DNA of 64,000 nucleotides. It comes from Ipomoea triloba (Eukaryota > Streptophyta > Magnoliopsida > Solanales > Convolvulaceae). The DNA lies in assembly GCF_003576645.1 (NCBI RefSeq), contig NC_044918.1:27296167-27360166 (forward strand), given 5' to 3'. This document shows positions 9,752-19,738 of the stretch, piece after piece. Position numbers and translations under genes: made by a program. The notes below the pieces were generated by a model. The model saw only the letters and a program-made list of their open reading frames with translations, had not been told where the DNA came from and made no database searches. Numbering within the stretch: position 1 is the first letter of the stretch; every line of letters starts with the position of its first letter.

Positions 9752-10752
9752 TGTTGGAAAAATAGCATAAAATGGCATTTTAAGTGGCTATTTTATTGTA
9801 CAAATATATGTGGGTCCACTTCCGATTTGGGTCGGGTCAAAGTGGATTCGGGTTCTTCGTAATTAGACGAAGAGATTGATATATTATACGCTCAAAATAG
9901 ACAATGAATGAATGAAAAATTGGTTCTCAAGGTAGACCTATTTGAGTTGGAAATTAAATGTGGAAAAGCTTTAAAATAACTTTTGTCCCATATTAGTTAG
10001 GGAATTAGGTTTGCACCACTATTTATAAGAGAAGTAAATACCAGTGGAGGTCCCCCGACTTTGATGGCACCGTCACTTTTAGTCCTCAACTTTTAAATCA
10101 ATTACTTTTAGTCCTCCGACTTTGATGACAACACCACTTTTAGTCATCAACTTTTAAATCAACCACTTTTAGTCCTCTTACTTTTTGTTTTTAGCCACCT
10201 ATGGTCCTTCCTTTACAATTGGATATCTAATGTTATTTTTAAGGGCGATTCAGTCATTTCATTATTAATGTATTAAGTATTATGTTTCCTCATTAGAATA
10301 ATTGAAGAAATCATATTCTCCACTCTCCTTTGTTAACACTAAATTTTGGACAAAATGACTAAATTGCCCTTGAGAAAATAACATTAGGTGTCCAATTGTA
10401 AAGGAAGAACCATAGGTGGCTAGAAACAAAAAGTAAGAGGACTAAAAATGGTTGATTTAAAAGTTGAGAACTAAAAGTGGCAGTGTCATCAAAGTCGGAG
10501 GACTAAAAGTGGTTAATTTAAAAGTTGAGGACTAAAAGCGGCGATGCCATTAAAGTCGGAGGACCTCCACTGGTATTTACTCTTACAAGAGCCTTTCTAA
10601 GACATATTGAATTATATAATATAGAGGCTTTCTCTAGCGCAGAATTATTTAGGAGAAAGTGCAACTCGATCAACTCGTACTTACCACCTACCCTCAAAGA
10701 TTTTTGTATACTCTTTTTAGTGACAAAAATTTTCAATTTGTCCATTCCAACA
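9752..10752 (+). repeat. 3' LTR of the Copia remnant, interrupted by a MULE-type MITE
   Basis: It starts TGTTGGAA and ends TTCCAACA, a perfect 8-bp terminal inverted repeat with the TG...CA signature. After removing the 551-bp insertion at 10032-10582 and one 9-bp target duplication, the LTR is about 440 bp. No 5' LTR remains because the left part of the element is missing. Confidence 0.85.
10032..10582. mobile_element. Long-TIR foldback element (MULE-type MITE)
   Basis: The two halves are near-perfect inverted copies over about 200 bp or more. The left end starts AAGTAAATACCAGTGG and the right end reads CCACTGGTATTTACTC. The flanking 9-mers TTATAAGAG (10023-10031) and TTACAAGAG (10583-10591) differ at one base, fitting the 9-bp duplications of Mutator-like elements. 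Within each arm, CACTTTTAGTCCT-like words repeat. There is no coding capacity. Transcripts through it would fold into one long hairpin. Confidence 0.85.
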
Positions 10753-11391
10753 ATCTTCCACGTTTCGTGCCTGTATTAAGGTGACCCATTCGATTTGTCC
10801 CAACGCATAAGGGTTTCATGTTTAAGGAATTATTATACTAGGTTAAACACAATTATCAAACAACAGAAATAAAAGGGTAAAGGAAAAAGAAAAAAAATCA
10901 AAAGAGTTGAATTGATAGGTCACGGATTGCCGCAATATAATAACCTAATATCATACTTACTATTATTGATAAAATATTACACATGCAAAATAAAATCACT
11001 CATAAAATATTTGATACAAAGTTTATATAACAAACACGCATAAATCCTTATACATGATATTCATATAGTATTCAAATTAAACTCATAACTACACTAACTT
11101 TACAACCTCACCGGCAACACAGTAGTCCTACCCGGCCTTAGCTTATCACTTTGCAATCCCAAATACCAACGTACACAAGAATTTACAATGAAGGTCTGTC
11201 ATGGAAGCCTAAAAACATGCACCCTCCTCCAAGCCTGAAGAGGAGCACTGTTAATTTGCACAGTACGTACGTGCAGATATATATATATATATAGTTTCAT
11301 GTTCGTGGAGTTTGGGTATAACTCGATGATATAAGTTATACCCTTCCTCTAGAAATAGGGCAATCAGATAATAGCAGGCCAGAATGCAGTA
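10753..11391. other. 3' flank of UVR8
   Basis: AT-rich sequence between the end of the Copia LTR and the UVR8 stop codon. It should contain the UVR8 3' UTR on the minus strand. A short TA run lies at about 11278-11292. No other gene is visible. Confidence 0.5.
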
Positions 11392-14300
11392 TCATATCCG
11401 CATTCTTTTTACGTCAGTTTCAGGGACGTGTAAATCGTACCGCTCGATCTCTCCTTCAGCCTGCACAAAGTACATTTTTTTATTCAAAGTTGTATATATT
11501 TGTTTTCAATCATTCCAGATCGATTAACGTAGATCTCTGAATACAAATAGAGGTTATGTTGTTGCAAGAGAAAAACATACATTCTCGCCTGGAACAACTG
11601 CATATATCCCGGTTGAAGATACCCAATATTTTTCACCTGAACAAAACTAGTAGTAAGTACTTATTTTGTAAATCACAAAACTGACCGAAAACACCAAAAT
11701 TGTATATGCAGAGACTGGCAGTTTAATTTCGTCTGTCACGTAACCTGATGATGGATCGAAATTTGAAGCTTCAATCAGTTGTCCACTTGATCCATCCGCA
11801 CTCAAAGATTGTATGATTGTTGGGGCATTCCTTCACAATTCAAAACAATTCAAAATTAAGGTTAGTTCATATTTCAGGCCACACAACTACTTATCCAAAT
11901 GATAGATTCTGAAAATTTTCCAACAAATTCTCACTCATCACTACCGAATGCATATGTATCTCAATTTCAGCAAGGCTAAGAGTTTATTTTCCCAATAATC
12001 TTTACTGGTTTATTACTAAGCAATGGCATTAGCATGATATCCTCTTATTTGTAAGTGTTTGGCTTCAACATAACTGTTACCTGTCAGCAGATTTGCCATG
12101 GCCTAATTGTCCATTTATTCCTCTCCCCCATGAATAGACATTTTGCCTTTCAGTAAAAGCAACTGTATGCCTCCAACCACACGAGACTTGAGCTACTTTC
12201 TGGCATTTAAAGAAAATGTTGGCAACCAAAAAACAATAAAATAAACAGACATGGAAACACTGGAAATAAAAATTATTGTAAGAACTAGCAAGGCCATGCC
12301 TCATTGTTTGGGAAGTCCACTTGTTTTGGCGAACAATGATCAATTTTATCACCAACACCAACTTGTCCAAACTGTACGTAGTGTTAGAGGGAAGCAGAAA
12401 TGAAGTAGATGATTAATAAGAAAGCCAAGAGATAGGACAAGACACATATGGGTAATTCTACTTCAATTGAAGACCTTAAAATAAGACCATTTAAGGATCT
12501 TAACCTTATTCCATCCCCAACCATAAAGTTTTCCATCAGCTGTAAGTGCCATGGTGTGTCTCCAACCACCTGATACCTGGAAAAATAAGAATGCATAAGA
12601 AATATAATATGAAATCAACATAATGAATCATTAAATCCACATATGAAAGGAAGAAGTACCTGAGAAATAAAATCACCACACAAGGTTTCAAGTTTATGTG
12701 GGACAAGGCGGTCTTCAAAATCCCCATGTCCTAGTTGCCCATATTTGCTCCACCCATAAGTATATAGAGCCCCAGAGGATGAAACAGATATTGTATGGCG
12801 CCATCCGCACGCTACCATGATCATCTTTACTCCCTGCAAAACCATTACGAAGCAAACAAGGAAGCTGAAAAAGGAACTATAAGCTGACAAAAACCTAGGA
12901 GACTTTAGTAAAAGGTACCAAAAGAAAGAACACGTTAAACATTATTTTTTCTCCTTACAGTGTGTTCGTTTATCATATCCCAATCACAGTTTCTAGTTTC
13001 TTTTTAATTAGAGCATGTAAGCAATAATTATCCACCGCACATACCTCTACAGCTGAAACTTTCTGAGGAACTAAGCAATCATTCCGGTTGCCTAAGCCAA
13101 GGTTACCATAACGACCCCAGCCCCAACCGTAAAGCTCACCATCCTCTGTTACAGCAGCTGTATGTTCAGCACCAGCAGCAACCATTTTTACAGGGATTCC
13201 CTACAAAATAACATATAATATAAGTAAATCATAAAAAGAAAATCTTTTGTGCCAAATAGAGCAGAAACAGATACTTGGAGCACACAAATGCTATTCAATC
13301 AGCCCAAAAACATCTAGGTTGGGTACCTGGAAAGCTTCAATTTTCTGGGGAAGCAGATAGTCCTCTGTGTTGCCAAGGCCAAGTTGACCATTTTGATTTC
13401 GTCCCCAACTTGAATGAACAAGGATATGAAAGGAAAATGAAGGGAGTGTCAAATTGTTCAGTTGAGATGCACACACACACACACAAAAAGAAATAAATCC
13501 AGTGAAGGAAATACAGCCAACCTTTGCACCACTCCTTCAATGGTAACAGCTAAACAATGGCTGTCTCCACAAGCAATTTGCTTTATCTTTAAGCCTTGTA
13601 ATGCTTTGATTGGCTGAGGAGTAAACAAGTCACTAGAGTTTCCATGACCCAATCTCCCAAAATCACCCCTGCAAATATTGCAAAATTAGCAAAAGAGCAA
13701 ATATTAGCAGTCCACATTACACAAGTAAAAATCATTCAGTGTCACTCATATCATTCCATATTTAAATTAACCTTTCTGTTAGAGAATCATCTCAACTTCA
13801 TTACTACATAAATATCTTCTTTTACCAGATATGCAGACTTATCAAGTTATCCTAATTTTGACTTGGTAATAGAACCGATGAATAATGAGAAACTTGAAAA
13901 ATAAAGTTTGGGATCAACAATGAAATTTAAAAAAGCATACCATCCCCAACTATAGGCTTGCATGAGTGATTCTGAGTAGGCAGCCGTGTGATCAGCACCG
14001 CAAATAACAGATATTATATCCTTGCCATCCAATGCAGTCACACGAGTGGGTGTATATCTATCTTCAGCATCTCCATGGCCAAGCTGCCCATCCTCTCCCC
14101 TTCCCCATGAACAGACAATATTTCCAGCTGCAAAGAACAATAATACATAAATAACTTGGATCACTTTATTAATCATATCCAATTATCATTGATTATAAAC
14201 CATACTTTAAAAAGCTTCGAGGACACCCCTCCATTTTCAAAAAACATTCCCAATTTGGGGTTTAAACTAATGGAACAATCTTCGAACTAATAAACTCAAT

Positions 14301-14839
14301 TTTAAAGTTCCAGATGAAATCTCTTAAAAGTTGAAAGCTACCGACATTCAAGATTATTATCCATCATGAACTTAGAGCTACTTAGTTCAAGTTAGAGCGA
14401 AATTAAAGAAACTGGCCGAGAAACAACGAAGATGGGGGGGGGCACCAATTACGCTTTTACCCTTCAAAAGTTTCATTAACGTGGATCACTGCGATCCATG
14501 CAATACTCAAAACCTAACCCCTTCTGTAGTTCTGTACCGTCCAAGGAATGTGTTGTTACATTAATTAGTATAAATGAATAAACATTTTGGAAGGAAATGA
14601 ACCTATTCGCGTTAACAGCTGAAAGAAATTCTCTCTACTAATATCTTAATCCTCAAACAAACACATACTGTGCAGTGCAAACTCCATCTTCTTCACAGGT
14701 CGGCAGATATTAGATCGAACAGTTACAGTACATACTATTAACCGTACGACTTACAGAGAAGCGCCACGGAGTGAGTAGCTCCGGCAGAGACGAGAAGCAC
14801 TCTATGGACCGCCGCCGCCGCTTCATTGCTGCTGCTCAT
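11392..14839 (-). CDS. UVR8: UV-B photoreceptor UVR8 (12 exons, 434 residues)
   Basis: This RCC1-like seven-bladed propeller senses UV-B as a homodimer, splits into monomers, and then binds COP1 to start UV-B acclimation. Exons in transcript order: 14755-14839, 13941-14127, 13522-13668, 13327-13408, 13045-13200, 12660-12833, 12505-12576, 12300-12371, 12081-12199, 11745-11830, 11581-11636, 11392-11460. They join in phase to 1,305 nt with no stop; Arabidopsis UVR8 is 440 residues. GWRHT motifs carry W230, W282 and W334, each three less than Arabidopsis W233, W285 and W337. The COP1-contact Val-Pro pair is V408-P409 in YAVVPGEN, and the protein ends ETDVKRMRI. All introns are GT-AG except the one at 12200-12299, which starts GC. 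The start is the ATG giving [16 protein letters not shown]. Confidence 0.96.
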
Positions 14840-14970
14840 ACTTGTTTCCACATCCATTCAAGGTGTCACACAAATCACAATTTTTAAAAAATTTATGTCT
14901 CACAGGATTTTTGAAAATACTTTTTCGTTTTTGGACTTTTGGTGAAAGAATGAAGAAAGGAGGCAGTGAC

Positions 14971-14977
14971 ATTTATA
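14971..14977 (-). promoter_or_regulatory. Candidate TATA box of UVR8
   Basis: TATAAAT on the minus strand lies 132 bp upstream of the UVR8 start codon, which would allow a leader of about 100 nt. It is the only good TATA match in that interval. Confidence 0.55.
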
Positions 14978-15489
14978 GCGATGAAGACGGCACCTGTTCC
15001 TGCCCCCTCTAGTCCTTCAAATTTCGGATGGTACAGCATGATCACCTTACTTATTTAATGAAAATGCTTTTTTTTTTTTTTAAACCAGAAAAATGCTTAA
15101 TGACCCTATATTCACCACTCACATATTTATTACTCTTTAAACCACCTAACATTTACTTCCATGTGGAAGTGTTAATCGGGACACTGGATGTTTAGTTTAA
15201 AGAAAGTTTTTTTTAAAAAAAAGCTAAAATAGAAAGTTTTTTTGTATTACTAAATACGCTAAATTAAGAAAGAAAGTTTAGTTTTTATTTATTAAATAAA
15301 AAATTAATTTAAAAATAAATTATTTACAATAAAATCCAACATCAGCATCTTAGGTGGAGTGTAACTGGTTGGAAAGTTAAGAAACTAGCTAATTGGACTA
15401 ATTGCATGCATGGGTTAATTTAAGGATTCAATTGTATTTTAGGTTCAGTGGCTCAATTTTAGGGTTGCATGTAGTTTGGTGGTCTATTT
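14978..15489. other. Upstream intergenic DNA, with one half of a diverged direct repeat
   Basis: No gene. Bases about 15068-15290 resemble 35740-35930 on the other side of the hAT element, sharing TTACTCTTTAAACCACC and TTTAGTTT words in the same order. The target duplication of the hAT ends this segment at 15482-15489. Confidence 0.5.
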
Positions 15490-16476
15490 TAGGGCTGAGC
15501 ATCGGACGGATCGGTTTTCCAATCCGTCCATCCGATCGGTTTTCGGTTTTAATTTTGGAAATCCAAACCATTATTTTTAACAAGTTAACCGTTCGGATAT
15601 TGCAAAATCGGATTGCGGATTATAAACTTCGGATTTTGGATGTTATTCGGATAAATATAAACTAATATTAAAACCATTTTTATTAAAAAAAAATATAGAA
15701 AAAACGAATAAATAAAAAAACTGAAGCATAAATTCATAATACTACTTAACTAGTTAACTACTTTACAGAATTACAGAGCATAAACATAAAACACTGCATG
15801 AACTTAGAACTTAGAAGTTACAATTTAAGTTAAACTTACAAAATTGCAACTTCTAACTTCAAGTCCAACAAAATAAGAAAGAAGTTAACTTAGCAGTTAG
15901 TAGTTACCAACAGTCTACAGTCCAAGTGTCCAACACCAACTGTCTAATAATACAAAATTACAAAGATATAATTACACATTTACACAAAATTGACAAAAAA
16001 TCAGCACAAAGTTTTCAAACATTTCAGCAATTGAGCATTCAGCATTTCAGCACATCAACTGATCAATAGGAGCACTCTAGTAGACAGAATTTTTACTCTT
16101 CTTCCTGTTAATATGACAACTTAAAACAATATTAGTGAAAACTAAACATATAAGTGAGGCAGTGAGCTAACTAGATAAGTAACAAATATTAGGCTATAGC
16201 CATAAGACTATTAGGCTCATATTGCATATTTCCAGATCAAGTAAGGATATGGGGGCAAATTGCTAACAATGTATTTTACAAATGCATGAACAACGTAACA
16301 TGCCAACTCCATTCCATTTGTTCAGTTAAAGGTGGAAGCATCATCATAGCCAGCCATGAAAAGACACATTAATAACTTAATTAACAAAATAAAGCATTAA
16401 AAATATGTTCTTCCTTACCAGAAGGGCTCAACTCAACTAAGGGAAGCAACATTTCACCAATAATACTCAGAAAGTT

Positions 16477-16651
16477 CTTTTAACGAGGTTTTCTCCTCGC
16501 CCTGTGACCCTAGCCGGCAAAGGACCACAAGGAGGTAAACCAGCCTAGGTTACCCATAGTTGATCGGCTCAAACCCAGGGGTTTGAGGATCGAACCTCCA
16601 ACCTCTCGGTTGTAGGTAGAGCACTCTTACCACTTGGGTTGTCCTTACGAA
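16477..16651 (-). mobile_element. tRNA-derived SINE in the hAT element
   Basis: The 175-bp body carries, on the minus strand, an A-box-like AACCCAAGTGG near 16629-16640 and a B box GGTTCGATCC at 16587-16596, the internal RNA polymerase III promoter. It is flanked by a perfect 19-bp duplication at 16458-16476 and 16652-16670, the length expected for LINE-driven insertion. The 3' tail is short (TTAAAAG). Confidence 0.85.
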
Positions 16652-16763
16652 CAATAATACTCAGAAAGTTACCCAGCCACTTAGAGGTTAGAAACCTTAC
16701 CAGCAGACCCAATAGGCAACAACAAACAATAATACAAGTATACAATATACATTATTGAAATAA

Positions 16764-17798
16764 TCAAATATACATTACAGGTATTGATGACAACATTGAT
16801 GGTATACTACATCCAGTGGGCAATTCTGCAAAACAGAAAAAAGAACAAGATCAAACAAATATAAATAAGAAAAAAAAGAATAAAAAATAAAAAAAACTAG
16901 GAAAAAAAGTAATAAAGAAGTTACCTTTTTCTAATCTTTCAACCTCATCTAAGTTCTCCTCAATTGTGATTGGTTGATTTGGTAATCTCAACCAATCTTG
17001 GGTACAAAGTAAGGCTTCCACTATTTTAGGAGTCAAGGAACTCCTAAATGGATCAGACACCCTCCCACTTGTACTAAAAGCACTCTCAGATGCAACTGTG
17101 GAAATAGGAACTGCAAGCACATCTCTAGCCATTTTAGAGAGAATAGGAAATCTCTCACTATTGCCCTTCCACCACTTTAAAACATCAAAAGTGGCAGATT
17201 CATCATCCTCAACTATACCCTCACTTAAGTACACTTGCAGCTCTGTCTGCTTACTGCTTCCACCACCACCCTCCATCCTCTTTTTTTTTTTTTCAGTTGA
17301 CTCTTCAACCTTGACTGAGGCCTACCAATTGAGGTAGCCTCAGACTGGACAAATTGAGTAGAGGATTCAGAGGGGGTTGAACTGACAGAATAGGTAGATG
17401 CATAATCAGCATACAACACAGACATGGCAGATTGGACCTTGGCAAAAAATGATTTTCCATTCTCTTCTCCATAAAGCTGGACAAACTGATGAGGCATGTA
17501 TTCCTCCTTACCTCTGGGGTCCAGAATATTGGCATAAAAAATGAGAAAGTTCATTTTTCCTAGATCCCCCCAATATTTATGAAACTTGGTTCTCATTTGT
17601 TGCCCTATTACCTATTACATAATTAAACAACATAAGACAAATAGACAAATACTCAAACAGAACACAAAGCAGAAATAGAAAGCAGAAAATAAAGATTTAC
17701 CTTTTCAGTTTCAGGCTCAGCTGAAACCATATCTTCCAGCATGCAACTGAGATCAGAGATCTCAGAGAAGAATGTGTTAGAAGTTACATAGAGAGAAC
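16764..17798 (-). pseudogene. hAT transposase, C-terminal half with dimerisation domain
   Basis: Exon-like segments read ...YVTSNTFFSEISDL and EPETEK, then after an intron at about 17623-17698, MRTKFHKYWGDL and FYANILDPRGKEEY. Then comes the hAT dimerisation domain (WWKGNSERFPILSKMARD, STVASESAFSTSGRV, CTQDWLRLP). A last intron at 16826-16924 leads to a 20-codon exon ending TGA at 16764-16766. The poly-A/T run at 17280-17292 shifts the frame, by mutation or sequencing error. The reading frame is cut at 17798 by the Copia LTR; the N-terminal half is at 32979-34292. Confidence 0.8.
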
Positions 17799-18187
17799 TG
17801 TTGGTCCCAAAAGGATGGGGTACAAGTCTAGAGGGGGGGGGTGAATAGACTTGTATAAGATTTTGCAAATCTTTTCAACCTCTCGTGTGTATTGAACTTA
17901 GGATGTTTAGGTTCGATACCTCACGAGGAGAAGACAAAGTTTTATGCGCAGCGGAAATGTTATCCCCTTTTAGTTAGCACGAGTTTGGGTTAGTTCGAGA
18001 GGTGTGTTTATATGCAGTGCAAGCGAGAGGTTAGCGAGAGATAAAAGCAGTAAGTAAATGCAAGAGAGATTTTTAAGTGGTTCGGCCAACCCGCCTACGT
18101 CCACTCTTCTTCCAGAAACTCCCTGGAAGGATTGCACTAAAAACTTCCCTTTTTAGTACAATATCGAGCGCTTGAGCTTTGATCACG

Positions 18188-18188
18188 N
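18188..18188. other. Single-N assembly join 1
   Basis: Sequence after this N (18189-19738) repeats 16638-18187 with an offset of 1551, exact in every stretch compared. Confidence 0.95.
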
Positions 18189-19738
18189 GTTGTCCTTACG
18201 AACAATAATACTCAGAAAGTTACCCAGCCACTTAGAGGTTAGAAACCTTACCAGCAGACCCAATAGGCAACAACAAACAATAATACAAGTATACAATATA
18301 CATTATTGAAATAATCAAATATACATTACAGGTATTGATGACAACATTGATGGTATACTACATCCAGTGGGCAATTCTGCAAAACAGAAAAAAGAACAAG
18401 ATCAAACAAATATAAATAAGAAAAAAAAGAATAAAAAATAAAAAAAACTAGGAAAAAAAGTAATAAAGAAGTTACCTTTTTCTAATCTTTCAACCTCATC
18501 TAAGTTCTCCTCAATTGTGATTGGTTGATTTGGTAATCTCAACCAATCTTGGGTACAAAGTAAGGCTTCCACTATTTTAGGAGTCAAGGAACTCCTAAAT
18601 GGATCAGACACCCTCCCACTTGTACTAAAAGCACTCTCAGATGCAACTGTGGAAATAGGAACTGCAAGCACATCTCTAGCCATTTTAGAGAGAATAGGAA
18701 ATCTCTCACTATTGCCCTTCCACCACTTTAAAACATCAAAAGTGGCAGATTCATCATCCTCAACTATACCCTCACTTAAGTACACTTGCAGCTCTGTCTG
18801 CTTACTGCTTCCACCACCACCCTCCATCCTCTTTTTTTTTTTTTCAGTTGACTCTTCAACCTTGACTGAGGCCTACCAATTGAGGTAGCCTCAGACTGGA
18901 CAAATTGAGTAGAGGATTCAGAGGGGGTTGAACTGACAGAATAGGTAGATGCATAATCAGCATACAACACAGACATGGCAGATTGGACCTTGGCAAAAAA
19001 TGATTTTCCATTCTCTTCTCCATAAAGCTGGACAAACTGATGAGGCATGTATTCCTCCTTACCTCTGGGGTCCAGAATATTGGCATAAAAAATGAGAAAG
19101 TTCATTTTTCCTAGATCCCCCCAATATTTATGAAACTTGGTTCTCATTTGTTGCCCTATTACCTATTACATAATTAAACAACATAAGACAAATAGACAAA
19201 TACTCAAACAGAACACAAAGCAGAAATAGAAAGCAGAAAATAAAGATTTACCTTTTCAGTTTCAGGCTCAGCTGAAACCATATCTTCCAGCATGCAACTG
19301 AGATCAGAGATCTCAGAGAAGAATGTGTTAGAAGTTACATAGAGAGAACTGTTGGTCCCAAAAGGATGGGGTACAAGTCTAGAGGGGGGGGGTGAATAGA
19401 CTTGTATAAGATTTTGCAAATCTTTTCAACCTCTCGTGTGTATTGAACTTAGGATGTTTAGGTTCGATACCTCACGAGGAGAAGACAAAGTTTTATGCGC
19501 AGCGGAAATGTTATCCCCTTTTAGTTAGCACGAGTTTGGGTTAGTTCGAGAGGTGTGTTTATATGCAGTGCAAGCGAGAGGTTAGCGAGAGATAAAAGCA
19601 GTAAGTAAATGCAAGAGAGATTTTTAAGTGGTTCGGCCAACCCGCCTACGTCCACTCTTCTTCCAGAAACTCCCTGGAAGGATTGCACTAAAAACTTCCC
19701 TTTTTAGTACAATATCGAGCGCTTGAGCTTTGATCACG
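18189..19738. repeat. Duplicate of 16638-18187 (probable assembly artefact)
   Basis: All reading frames recur 1,551 bases further on with the same translations, including the hAT dimerisation exon (18402-18827), the DILDPRG-type exon (18776-19147) and the Copia LTR start (19350). The first copy ends in GATCACG followed by N; the second ends in GATCACG and continues into new LTR sequence. This is what unmerged overlapping contigs look like. The host probably has one copy. Confidence 0.9.

Noticed and set aside
12615..12890. Single-exon RCC1-like small genes at 12-14 kb
   Set aside because: Each is one exon of UVR8 extended into intron; splice sites join them in phase into one protein.
16587..16641. 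tRNA gene on the minus strand
   Set aside because: A and B boxes are present, but no complete cloverleaf or anticodon arm can be drawn; the 19-bp flanking duplication shows a SINE.
18402..19419. Second copy of hAT transposase exons as a true tandem duplication
   Set aside because: Identical to 16851-17868 at a fixed offset and separated by a single N; best explained as an assembly error.
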